Assembly: GCA_050874665.1 (NCBI GenBank)
Contig: JBNMLC010000012.1
Location: 1-64,000 of the forward strand
Source: RUG11237 sp050874665
GTDB taxonomy: Bacteria > Bacillota > Clostridia > Lachnospirales > Lachnospiraceae
Length of the DNA stretch: 64,000 nt
Direction of reading: 5' to 3'
Part shown: positions 8,081-16,770 of the stretch, one piece after another
How the letters are laid out: each line of letters opens with the position of its first letter
How positions within the stretch are numbered: position 1 is the stretch's first letter
Position numbers and translations under genes: made by a program
Notes under the pieces: generated by a model
The model's database searches: none
The model's input: only the letters and a program-made list of their open reading frames with translations
Told to the model about the DNA's origin: nothing

Positions 8081-9298
8081 TTACTGGAACCTCAATGCTT
8101 CAATTGGGTTCATTTTAGCCGCTTTTTTTGCCGGGTAAATTCCAAAGAAAATACCTACTGCTGAGGAAAACAGCGTTGCTATTATTATCGTGCTTACACT
8201 GAGTCTTGGAGAAATCGGTGCAAAAATGCACACCAGATAAGCGCCGCCAATTCCCAAAAGAATTCCAATGATACCACCAATCATGGTAATAATAGCAGAT
8301 TCCGCTAGAAATTGCATCATAATAGATTTCGTTCTAGCCCCGAGTGCCTTTCTAATTCCAATTTCTCTGGTTCGCTCCGTTACAGATACCAGCATGATAT
8401 TCATAACACCAATACCGCCTACCAGCAAAGAAATTGCAGCCACCATTACAATAAAGTACGTTACCATATCCAATACCACCATAATGGAACTCATTTGATC
8501 TTCAAAGCTCTCCATCAGATATGCGTCCTCTCCCGGACATTTGTGGCGTTTTTCCAAAAGACTGATAACATCTTTTGCAACCTGTTTTGAATACTCCGGT
8601 GCCTCGGACACCACGTACATATAACCAAAGCTTTGACGTTCATATCCCAAGATTGCGTCAATCGCTGTGTAAGGAGCTTCCAACCTTACAACATCACTTC
8701 CGTAGCTCATAGAAAAAAAGTCTCCATCTTCCACACTGCTTACACCTATAATCCGGAAACTTCTAGTATAACCAAACAATGTAATATCCAGATTCATTCC
8801 CACAACATCACTGGTTCCAAATAATGTCACTGCACTGTTTTCATCAATAACACAGACATTACTTGCAGAGGCCACTTCGCTTTGGGTAAAATATCTTCCA
8901 TATTTCAATTCGGAATTTGAAATATATTTTAAATCCTCCGTTCCTATATCTATATATACATCAAATGTTCCCTTACTACTTGAGGTACTTCCAAACTCTG
9001 TTTCATTCACAGATGTGCCTTTTACATGTTCTACCTGTTCTTTTACTGCTGTAAAATCTTCCGGTTCAATCAGGTTTTCCGAACTATCCTCTCTTTGATT
9101 TGGATAAATATAAAGCTGTCCTCCGGCAATGCCGTTCAATTCATCTGAAATCTGCCCCTTGGCACCATTTCCCAGAGATATAATCATAATAACTGAAGAA
9201 ATACCAATAATAATACCTAACATGGTAAGAATGGAACGGCCTTTATTGGCACGAATGTTATCCAGTGCCATTTTCACATACTCTTTTAACTGTGCCAT
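8081..9298 (-). CDS. MacB-type ABC transporter permease
   Basis: A 405-residue membrane permease with an N-terminal helix (residues 20-42), a large extracellular MacB_PCD domain, then three helices in the FtsX-like domain (VGGIGVMNIMLVSVTERTRE, with the typical EIGIRKALGA). These transporters work by mechanotransmission on substrates outside the membrane. It is the third gene of an ATPase-membrane fusion-permease operon and follows the fusion-protein gene by 13 bp. Substrate unknown; macrolide or peptide export is the family expectation only. Confidence 0.88.
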   Translation of the reverse strand: MAQLKEYVKMALDNIRANKGRSILTMLGIIIGISSVIMIISLGNGAKGQISDELNGIAGGQLYIYPNQREDSSENLIEPEDFTAVKEQVEHVKGTSVNETEFGSTSSSKGTFDVYIDIGTEDLKYISNSELKYGRYFTQSEVASASNVCVIDENSAVTLFGTSDVVGMNLDITLFGYTRSFRIIGVSSVEDGDFFSMSYGSDVVRLEAPYTAIDAILGYERQSFGYMYVVSEAPEYSKQVAKDVISLLEKRHKCPGEDAYLMESFEDQMSSIMVVLDMVTYFIVMVAAISLLVGGIGVMNIMLVSVTERTREIGIRKALGARTKSIMMQFLAESAIITMIGGIIGILLGIGGAYLVCIFAPISPRLSVSTIIIATLFSSAVGIFFGIYPAKKAAKMNPIEALRFQ

Positions 9299-9311
9299 AG
9301 CTTACTCTCCT

Positions 9312-10754
9312 TTATTCTTCTGTCACTACTTCTTCCGCTATATCTGCTGCATCATTCTTCTGTGTCACCACCTGCATACCTTCTTTTAAATCACTGGTAA
9401 CTACAGTAATGACTTCTTCTCCTTCTTTGATGCCCTCTGAAATTTCCACATATTCACCATCCGTTGCACCAATGGTTACATTTCTTTTCTCTACCACACC
9501 ATTTACTACCACATAACAGAAGTCGCCTTCATTTCCTGTATTTAATGCCTGCATAGGAATGGTCACTACACCAGATGCACTGGCTGTATGTATCACTACA
9601 TTTGCCTCTATTCCAAGATAAATGTCGCCATCTGTTTCACTTACGGTCACTTCTGCAGTAATTACAGGTGTTCCCTGCTGGTTTGTCACTGCCTGATGAT
9701 TGATTTTAGATACCACGCCATTATACTCTTTTCCTGCAATAGTGACTTCTGCGTTCTGACCCTCTTTTAAATTTTCTAAATCATTTTTCGAAACATTTAC
9801 ACTTACTTTCACACTGCTTACATCTGCAACGGTAAACAATTCCGCTCCCTTTGCTGCCATAGCCCCTTTTTGTATTTGCACATTTGTCACAACGCCTTTA
9901 AACTCAGAGGTTATTCCTGCCTTTGCCTCTTCTAAATCCTTCTTTGCACTTGCATTATTTAATTGAGACAATTCCTTTTCGGCTGCAATCTGCGCCTTTG
10001 CACTGCCGCTTAATTTGCCTGCCTCGGCACTGGATTTTTCTCCCTGATATTCAGCCAATTTACTGTTATATTTTGTAAGCTCACTTTGCATATTTTCCAA
10101 ACGCTGCTGATGAATGAAAATGGCATCTTCTAATTCACCCTTTCTCTTAAGAGCACTTTCAGACAGTTTTTCACCATTTCCAGTTAATTTTGTAAGTTCC
10201 TGATTAAATTCTGCAATCTTAGTATTTAAATATTTTACATCTGCTTCTGCGTTTGCAACTAACTGTTCGTATTTTGCCACATTTGTGGTAGATTCCGTAA
10301 GTTTTGCCTCACTTTCGCTTCCTGCTTGTAACGTATTGGCATATCCACTCTGTGCTGCCTTATCTGTCAGTTCAGCCTGCTTTGCTGCTGTTTCTAAATC
10401 AGTTAAATCATAACTTAACAGTTGTGCACCGTTTTCTACAATGGCACCTAATTCCGCATTACATTCACTGACAACACCATTTACCGGTGAAAAATATGTC
10501 TTTTGATTACCACTTTCAATAAACCCACTGGTTTCTATTGTTTCTTCAATATCCCGAATTTGAGCTTCATCAGCAGTGACGACCTGTGCCGCCTCTGGTG
10601 TAATTGCTCCTACTATCTTAGAAAATATAAACAATGCCACCACTGTAATCGCAACAGCTATTCCTACAATCTTTCCTGTTTTCATTGGCTTTTTCTGCTT
10701 TGGTGAAGTAACTGTTCCTTCTACTGTTTCTACCTGATTCTTACTTTTCTTCAT
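9312..10754 (-). CDS. HlyD/MacA-type membrane fusion protein
   Basis: A 480-residue periplasmic-adaptor-like protein. The start at MKKSKNQV is preferred because GAGGAGAG precedes it, and it overlaps the ATPase stop by 14 bp. One N-terminal transmembrane helix (about residues 32-52) is followed by a split lipoyl domain, a long coiled coil (about residues 120-270), and a beta-barrel with a C-terminal membrane-proximal domain (VTIPMQALNTGNEGDFCYVV). In Gram-positives such proteins pair with MacB-type permeases to form exporters. The coiled coil is long for the class. Confidence 0.88.
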   Translation of the reverse strand: MKKSKNQVETVEGTVTSPKQKKPMKTGKIVGIAVAITVVALFIFSKIVGAITPEAAQVVTADEAQIRDIEETIETSGFIESGNQKTYFSPVNGVVSECNAELGAIVENGAQLLSYDLTDLETAAKQAELTDKAAQSGYANTLQAGSESEAKLTESTTNVAKYEQLVANAEADVKYLNTKIAEFNQELTKLTGNGEKLSESALKRKGELEDAIFIHQQRLENMQSELTKYNSKLAEYQGEKSSAEAGKLSGSAKAQIAAEKELSQLNNASAKKDLEEAKAGITSEFKGVVTNVQIQKGAMAAKGAELFTVADVSSVKVSVNVSKNDLENLKEGQNAEVTIAGKEYNGVVSKINHQAVTNQQGTPVITAEVTVSETDGDIYLGIEANVVIHTASASGVVTIPMQALNTGNEGDFCYVVVNGVVEKRNVTIGATDGEYVEISEGIKEGEEVITVVTSDLKEGMQVVTQKNDAADIAEEVVTEE

Positions 10755-11466
10755 CTTTACTACTCTCCTCGCTCTCGTTTTCTTCATTCAGATAATCTGC
10801 TTCTATTCTTCCATCTCGGATTCGTATTACACGCTTTGCCTGTGCTGCAATATCATTATCGTGTGTAATAAGAATTACCGTTCTTCCGTCATTATGAAGA
10901 TTCTTTAAAATTTCAAGAATTTCCTTACTCGAACGAGAATCCAGATTACCGGTTGGTTCATCTGCTAGAATTACCGGTGGCTTTGCGGCAATTGCTCTGG
11001 CAATCGCAACTCTCTGTTGCTGTCCGCCCGACATTTCTGCCGGCTTATGTTCTAAACGATGAGACAGACCAACCATTTCTAATGATGCCACTGCCAGTTC
11101 TCTTCGCTCTCTTTTTCCTATTCCTCTGTAAATTAATGGTAATTCTACATTTTCTATGGCTGTCAGATTAGCTATCAGATTAAATCCCTGAAAAATAAAA
11201 CCAATTTCACGATTTCTGATGTCAGATAAATCATCATCCTTCATATGGGACACATCTGCTCCATTCAAAAAATATTGTCCTGCACTCGGAACATCTAGGC
11301 AACCAAGCATATTCATAAGAGTTGACTTACCGGAACCGGATTGTCCGATAATGGCAACAAACTCCCCATGCTGAATGGACAAGTTCACCCCATCCAGGGC
11401 ACGAACTTCGTTCTCTCCGGGATTATATATCTTATAAATATTCCGAATGTCAATTAAAGCACTCAT
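10741..11466 (-). CDS. MacB/LolD-type ABC transporter ATPase
   Basis: A 241-residue cytoplasmic ATPase: Walker A GQSGSGKST, Q-loop GFIFQGFNL, signature MSGGQQQRVAIARA, Walker B VILADEPTGNLD, H-loop ILITHD. The C-terminal tail is unusually acidic (ESEESSKDEEK). First gene of the three-gene exporter operon; its promoter region at 11509-11553 contains nested inverted repeats. Confidence 0.93.
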   Translation of the reverse strand: MSALIDIRNIYKIYNPGENEVRALDGVNLSIQHGEFVAIIGQSGSGKSTLMNMLGCLDVPSAGQYFLNGADVSHMKDDDLSDIRNREIGFIFQGFNLIANLTAIENVELPLIYRGIGKRERRELAVASLEMVGLSHRLEHKPAEMSGGQQQRVAIARAIAAKPPVILADEPTGNLDSRSSKEILEILKNLHNDGRTVILITHDNDIAAQAKRVIRIRDGRIEADYLNEENESEESSKDEEK

Positions 11467-11508
11467 CTCTTTCCTCCTCGCAATTTATATACAAATTTTT
11501 CCTAATTT

Positions 11509-11553
11509 GTACTATTCATATAGTACAATAGTACATTTGTCGTAGTTTGTCAA
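11509..11553 (-). promoter_or_regulatory. Promoter and operator-like repeats of the MacAB-like operon
   Basis: On the minus strand TTGACA (11548-11553) and TATTGT (11525-11530) lie 17 bp apart. An inverted repeat GTACTAT-TCAT-ATAGTAC at 11509-11526 overlaps the -10, and a third copy ATAGTAC lies at 11528-11534. A further GTACTAT lies at about 11594. Three half-sites over the -10 suggest a dedicated repressor, not encoded next to the operon. Confidence 0.65.
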
Positions 11554-11651
11554 GGGAATTTTTCTTAAGATTTTTAAAGAATTTTCAAAAGATGTACTAT
11601 ATGTGTTTGCCCCAGAAATCTTATTTTCTAAAATTTATCGTACTTCACATG

Positions 11652-11690
11652 AAAAAGGCATATGAAACCCTTAGATTTCATATGCCTTTT
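11652..11690 (-). terminator. Terminator of the chemoreceptor gene
   Basis: AAAAAGGCATATGAAA pairs with TTTCATATGCCTTTT around a short loop; on the minus strand it is followed by a further T. It lies 48 bp past the chemoreceptor stop. Confidence 0.8.
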
Positions 11691-11737
11691 CCATATTTTA
11701 TTTCCATATTATTTTTATATTATTAGAATATCTGTGC

Positions 11738-13228
11738 TTAGCTGGCACTTTCCGCTCCTGCTTGTGCATTTCCATTTAGCACTTCTGAGAGTCGACCCAT
11801 ACCACTTTGTACATTCTCCATAGACTTAAGAATATCTTCCACTCCTGCTGCCTGTTCCTCTGTTGAAGTACTTATTTCTGTTGTAGTTTCTACGGATTTC
11901 TTTGAACTGTCTTCTACTCTCTCCATTGCCTCTAACAGATGCTCTTTAATATCAATAATATTAGACAGCTCCTCCTTTAACATATCTGTAACAGAAATCA
12001 CCTCTTCTGATGAATGTAGCATCGTTTCAAAGATGTTTACCGTATCATCCAATTTATTATTTGATTCCTTTACAATAACACTATTGCACTCAATCGCCCT
12101 ATTGGTTTCTTCTACTGTAGAAATAATATCCTTTAAAATAGCATCAATTTTTTGAGTTGCTGCGGCAGACTCGGATGACAATGCATTAATTTCATCTGCT
12201 ACTACTGCAAAGCCTTTTCCTGCTTCTCCTGCTCTGGCCGCTTCAATGGCTGCATTTAATGCAAGTAGGTTTGTCTGTTTTGCAATCTGACTGATACTTT
12301 CAATAATCTCACCAATCGAACTGGATTTCTGTGATAAAGCAGTTACACCTTGTGATGCTACCTGAGTAGATTCAATGTTTTCACCGAACTTTTTGGAAAG
12401 CTCTGCGATAGCAGCAATTCCTTCGTCGTTCTTTTCCTTCAACTGCTTTATATTTTCCACTGTCTGGGCTACTCTTTCCTCTGAAATTACAATCTTATCA
12501 TTCAACTCATTAAAGATTTCAAGACTTCCATTTACTTCTTGGATCTGTCTGTTAGCACTATTAGAAATTTCTGCTGTAGATGCTGCAATATCCGACGTAC
12601 TTTCTTCAAAATTATGTAATGAATCATAAATTCGTTCTGATGACTGCTGCAGTCCATCAAAAGCCCCACGCACATTATCCAGCATTTCTTCCATTCTATG
12701 TTCTTTCTCTTCCACATTTAAAAATAACGAACGTGCTCTGCCTACAATCATCACTGCCACAAGAAATGCAAGCAGATATACCATCCATACAAAAATCCAT
12801 ATGGAAAGCGTATACATTGCTAAATATGCTTCAGGGAATAAAATCATTGCAATTACATTTGGCACAATGGTAATTATTGTGCTCCATACTATGGTAGATA
12901 CGTCATAATATGGAACTGCTAAAAATAATATCAGAAAATATGCTTCTGCCATTGCTCCAAAAGATGCAGGATTACCACACACAATAGTTACCGCACCAAA
13001 AACCGGCAGGAGCGCAATATAACAATACTTTGCATATTTTCCCAGTGGCTTCTCAAATACTTTAACGAGAACGCTACCCACCGCTATGGTAAGAGCAATG
13101 GCATCTTTAGACGTTCCCCCATTAAACAACAAAACATATGTCAGTGCAACAATTGGTATTACTGTTAGAAACACAAATAATATAAAATTCATTCTTTTCT
13201 CTTCGTTTTTTAAAATTTCCAAGTTCAT
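11738..13228 (-). CDS. Methyl-accepting chemotaxis protein with multi-span sensor
   Basis: A 496-residue chemoreceptor; start at MNLEILKN is chosen because GGGAGG lies 7 bp upstream. The N-terminal 165 residues form about six hydrophobic helices with no extracellular Cache or four-helix sensor, and no HAMP domain is evident. The cytoplasmic signalling domain contains the conserved hairpin tip QTNLLALNAAIEAARAGEAG (around residue 325). It should dock CheA/CheW; a cheW gene lies at 36875. A membrane-embedded sensor suggests a hydrophobic ligand or a membrane or energy state, which is notable beside an acyl-processing enzyme pair. Confidence 0.9.
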   Translation of the reverse strand: MNLEILKNEEKRMNFILFVFLTVIPIVALTYVLLFNGGTSKDAIALTIAVGSVLVKVFEKPLGKYAKYCYIALLPVFGAVTIVCGNPASFGAMAEAYFLILFLAVPYYDVSTIVWSTIITIVPNVIAMILFPEAYLAMYTLSIWIFVWMVYLLAFLVAVMIVGRARSLFLNVEEKEHRMEEMLDNVRGAFDGLQQSSERIYDSLHNFEESTSDIAASTAEISNSANRQIQEVNGSLEIFNELNDKIVISEERVAQTVENIKQLKEKNDEGIAAIAELSKKFGENIESTQVASQGVTALSQKSSSIGEIIESISQIAKQTNLLALNAAIEAARAGEAGKGFAVVADEINALSSESAAATQKIDAILKDIISTVEETNRAIECNSVIVKESNNKLDDTVNIFETMLHSSEEVISVTDMLKEELSNIIDIKEHLLEAMERVEDSSKKSVETTTEISTSTEEQAAGVEDILKSMENVQSGMGRLSEVLNGNAQAGAESAS

Positions 13229-13305
13229 AAAAAAACCTCCCTTTGCTTTCCCTCCCATGAATGGCTAAAGCATCTATATCCTCATATTTTTCTGGTGAAT
13301 CAGAG

Positions 13306-14307
13306 TTAATATCGATAAAGCGAACAGGCACATGTGGTGCCGGCACCTACGGTCCAAAATATAACATAATCACCTTTTTCCAATTCCCCGTTTTCCATTG
13401 CTATGGCACAGGCAAGCATTGGACTGGTTGTCCCTGTATACCCAAACTCATCACCAATAAAAGTAAATTTACTGATATCTTCACCCAGTTCTTCACATAC
13501 ACCTTGTATGCTCTTCCATGCAAACTGTGATAAAAAATATCTTTTAATATCACTTTTTGTCAAATTATTTCTAAAAAGTATTTCCTCAATGGAAATCGTA
13601 GCACTATGAAACGCACCACTATAATCAAAAGGAATCCACTTCACCAGTTTATCCTGAGTAGGAAGACTTCGATCCCTTACAACATTAGATAGTCCCTTTG
13701 CAGGAAATACCATCTTGTCATGATTACTGGAATTCGTATAGTATTCCGAATCCACCAGTCCCCTATCCGTATGAAATACATTTTCTAATACCATAGCACA
13801 AGCAGAATCACCAAAATTAGAGTACGCAATTGCCTCATCATATCTAGAGTAGCGGTTTAATTGATCTGAACCTACAATTAACGCATATTTTATGCTTTGA
13901 TTGTTCTGCATCGCTCTCGATACTTGGTCTAACGCCACAACCATTCCTGCACAATTTGCATTTAAATCATAAACACAACATTTCTGTCCAACGCCTAACA
14001 TGGAATGTAATTTTACCGAATTCGGTGGCAGCATATATTCCGGGGTACCTGATGAAAATACCACAATTCCTATCTGCGCAGGCTTTACATGCACCTTTTC
14101 CAACACAGCTTTTGCCGCCTCAAATCCCATAGTCAGTATATTTTCTTCTTCCTTATCTGAAATATACCTGTTCTTTCTTCCCGTCGTTTTTAAAAGTCCA
14201 TCGATATCTTCTCCCTTTTTCTTAAAATGTTCAATGAAGTACTCATTATCCACCTTATGTTCCGGATGATAATAGGCAATTCCTTTAATCATTGCATTGT
14301 TTTCCAT
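13306..14307 (-). CDS. Divergent 3-oxoacyl-ACP synthase III-like protein
   Basis: A 333-residue thiolase-fold protein of the FabH family. The nucleophile elbow LNANCAGMV (Cys119) and GDSACAMVLE are conserved. The catalytic His of FabH (HQAN motif) is replaced, with the aligned segment reading SQFAWKSI. The Asn of the NTS motif reads YTGTTSP. Loss of the decarboxylating His/Asn pair while keeping Cys suggests an acyltransferase or a non-decarboxylating synthase. GAGGTG precedes the chosen start. It lies between an alpha/beta hydrolase and a chemoreceptor with small gaps, so the three are likely an operon. Confidence 0.8.
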   Translation of the reverse strand: MENNAMIKGIAYYHPEHKVDNEYFIEHFKKKGEDIDGLLKTTGRKNRYISDKEEENILTMGFEAAKAVLEKVHVKPAQIGIVVFSSGTPEYMLPPNSVKLHSMLGVGQKCCVYDLNANCAGMVVALDQVSRAMQNNQSIKYALIVGSDQLNRYSRYDEAIAYSNFGDSACAMVLENVFHTDRGLVDSEYYTNSSNHDKMVFPAKGLSNVVRDRSLPTQDKLVKWIPFDYSGAFHSATISIEEILFRNNLTKSDIKRYFLSQFAWKSIQGVCEELGEDISKFTFIGDEFGYTGTTSPMLACAIAMENGELEKGDYVIFWTVGAGTTCACSLYRY

Positions 14308-14368
14308 ATGTAACACACCTCACACTCATAAATTATATAGCTTTGTCTTTTTGATTCTTATTTTACCT

Positions 14369-15151
14369 TTAATCCAGCTTTTCCAGGAAAGACATAATTT
14401 TGTCTTTTACCGTTTCCCCATCTTCCATAATTGCTGCATGTCCTTTGTATGGAATCATCAGCAATTCACTTCCCGGAATCGCTCTCCATGTTTCTACCGC
14501 TGCCATAGGAAGTACAATTACATCATCACTTCCATGTACTAACAATGTTGGTACATCAATCTCTTTACTGGCCTCTAAATGATCATATCGGTTCGATGCC
14601 ATCAAATCCCCATATCCAATAACATCTGCAACCTTTGTAGAATTAAAGATATCCTTAATTACCTTTTTATCTTCTTCTGATGTATCCGTACCGAACAGAT
14701 AGTCTAATATATCTGAAGTAGCAAACTGTTCTGCCGGTACTTTCTTTAAATCATCTACCGCAGGAGTATGATGCTTTAAATCTGCTCCACTGCTCAAGAA
14801 AACAATGCCCTCTAACTTTATGTTTTTTCTGATAGCAAGCTCACAGGTAATAGCTCCTCCCATAGAATATCCGAGAACAACCACTCGCTCACCAATAACT
14901 CCACTCTGCTGCAGATACAAAATTGATTTCTCCACATCTTCTGCAAATGTGAATACCTCTTCCGGCTCCTCTCCAGCAGATTCTCCGTGTGCTGTCAGAT
15001 CAAAAATAATACAGTTATAATTTTTAAACCTTTCTGCCAACGGCAGCATTCCTTCTTTTGTCATCGTAGAGCCGTGCAAAAAAACCAACGTGTGTTTACT
15101 GTTTTGATCCCCAATCTGTCTGAACGACAATGTAGCTTTTTCTTTTACCAT
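14369..15151 (-). CDS. Alpha/beta-fold hydrolase
   Basis: A 260-residue soluble hydrolase with the oxyanion HG motif (FLHGSTM, around residue 25), the nucleophile elbow GYSMGG (Ser about 97), an acid in VHGSDDVIV and a His in YKGHAAIMED. No signal peptide. Such enzymes cleave esters, thioesters or lactones. Its direct linkage to a divergent KAS III suggests an acyl-thioester or acyl-ester substrate, but this is inference. Confidence 0.85.
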   Translation of the reverse strand: MVKEKATLSFRQIGDQNSKHTLVFLHGSTMTKEGMLPLAERFKNYNCIIFDLTAHGESAGEEPEEVFTFAEDVEKSILYLQQSGVIGERVVVLGYSMGGAITCELAIRKNIKLEGIVFLSSGADLKHHTPAVDDLKKVPAEQFATSDILDYLFGTDTSEEDKKVIKDIFNSTKVADVIGYGDLMASNRYDHLEASKEIDVPTLLVHGSDDVIVLPMAAVETWRAIPGSELLMIPYKGHAAIMEDGETVKDKIMSFLEKLD

Positions 15152-15422
15152 TTTTTATCCTCCTTATTAACCATGAATCTCGTTTTTACGCTTTTATCAT
15201 ATTCCTACACTTATTCAAGAATACAATCTGCAAAATTATATTTCCATAAGCAGAACGCAATATCGGGAATTCGCCTATATTACTAAAGTATGACTATTAT
15301 TTTAGTATCTGGTATAATTTGATAATACAAAAATAATAAAAGTCGTACTTTTTGGTTACATTATATCAATCCGCAGTAACTATGTCAAACATTTTGTGCA
15401 AAATTGCCATAAAAAAACGAAA

Positions 15423-15456
15423 AAACAGAGCATTTGTTTTTTCAAATACTCTGTTT
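15423..15456 (-). terminator. Terminator of the heat-shock operon
   Basis: On the minus strand AAACAGAGTATTTG pairs with CAAATGCTCTGTTT (one mismatch) followed by TTTT, 36 bp past the dnaJ stop. Confidence 0.8.
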
Positions 15457-15492
15457 CCTGTTTACAATAATATTTGTTTTTGTTGTGAAAGG

Positions 15493-16671
15493 CTAATCTT
15501 CAAAGGCTTCTTTTACCTTATCCATAAATCCCTTCTTCTTAGGCTTTTCTGTATTTATGGTATCTGACTTTGCCAGGGTATTGCCTGTAACGGCATCATA
15601 TTTGCGAAGTAATTCCTTTGCCTCTTCGTTTAATTTATCCGGCACCTGTACCACCAAAGTTACATAATGATCACCACGAACATTTTTGTTTCTAAGGGAT
15701 GGAACACCCTTTCCTTTTAAGCGCACTTTGGTATCCGTCTGTGTTCCCGGTTTTACATCATAAAGAACATCACCATCTACCGTGCTAATTCTCACTTCAC
15801 CGCCTAAAGCAGCTTGTGCAAAAGAAATCGGTGCTGTCGAGAAGATATTCATATCCTGTCTTTGGAAAATCGGATGACGTGATACTACTACTTCTACCAG
15901 TAAATCTCCTCTTGGTCCGCCGTTAATTCCTGGTTCACCCTTTTCGCGGATACGGATACTCTGTCCATTATCAATACCGGCTGGTACTGTTACCTGAATC
16001 TTTCTCTTTCTGGTAATATAGCCGCTTCCATAACAATCTGGACATTTTTCTTTTACTACTTTACCTTTACCGCCACATTCCGGACATGTCTGCACATTTC
16101 TTACCATGCCAAATAATGACTGTTGAGTATAAACCACCTGACCCTTACCACCACACTTGCTACAAGTCTGCGGTGAAGTTCCCGGTTTTGCACCGGTTCC
16201 ATTACATGTTTTACATTCATCTTTTAAGTTTAATTCAATTTCTTTTTCACAGCCAAAAACTGCTTCCTCAAACGTGATTCTTACACTGGCTCTTACATTG
16301 GCACCTTTCATTGGTCCGTTATTAGATGACTGACGTCTTCCGCCACCAAATAAATCGCCAAAAATATCACCAAAAATATCGCCCATGTCAGCACCGTTAA
16401 AGTCGAAACCTCCGAATCCACCGCCGCCACCTGCGCCGCCATCAAATGCTGCATGGCCAAACTGGTCATATTGTCTTCTCTTGTCCGGATCACTAAGTAC
16501 TGCATATGCCTCAGAAGCCTCTTTAAACTTCTTTTCTGCCTCTGCATCACCCGGATTCATATCCGGATGATATTTTTTGGCAAGCTGGCGATATGCCTTT
16601 TTAATTGCGGCATCATCGGCGCCTTTATCAACGCCTAGGACTTCATAATAATCTCTCTTACTCTCTGCCAT
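15493..16671 (-). CDS. dnaJ: Chaperone protein DnaJ
   Basis: A 392-residue Hsp40 co-chaperone that stimulates DnaK ATPase and delivers substrates. J domain residues 5-70 with HPD, a Gly/Phe-rich linker, then four CxxCxGxG-type zinc repeats (CKTCNGTGA, CSKCGGKGQ, CPECGGKGK, CPDCYGSGY) and the C-terminal substrate-binding domains. Full length. Last gene of hrcA-grpE-dnaK-dnaJ; separated from dnaK by 99 bp carrying a small hairpin. Confidence 0.97.
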   Translation of the reverse strand: MAESKRDYYEVLGVDKGADDAAIKKAYRQLAKKYHPDMNPGDAEAEKKFKEASEAYAVLSDPDKRRQYDQFGHAAFDGGAGGGGGFGGFDFNGADMGDIFGDIFGDLFGGGRRQSSNNGPMKGANVRASVRITFEEAVFGCEKEIELNLKDECKTCNGTGAKPGTSPQTCSKCGGKGQVVYTQQSLFGMVRNVQTCPECGGKGKVVKEKCPDCYGSGYITRKRKIQVTVPAGIDNGQSIRIREKGEPGINGGPRGDLLVEVVVSRHPIFQRQDMNIFSTAPISFAQAALGGEVRISTVDGDVLYDVKPGTQTDTKVRLKGKGVPSLRNKNVRGDHYVTLVVQVPDKLNEEAKELLRKYDAVTGNTLAKSDTINTEKPKKKGFMDKVKEAFED

Positions 16672-16698
16672 TTTTTATCCCTTCTAAACTAATCTAAT

Positions 16699-16715
16699 GA
16701 ATTGACGAAGTCAAT
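16699..16715. other. Small hairpin in the dnaK-dnaJ spacer
   Basis: AATTGAC-GAA-GTCAATT is a perfect 7-bp hairpin; a further CAATTGACC occurs nearby at 16739-16747. A possible processing or partial-termination signal that would lower dnaJ relative to dnaK. Confidence 0.35.
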
Positions 16716-16770
16716 TGATCGCCTACTTACGCACGTAACCAATTGACCTCTATCCATGATCAAGATTTAA

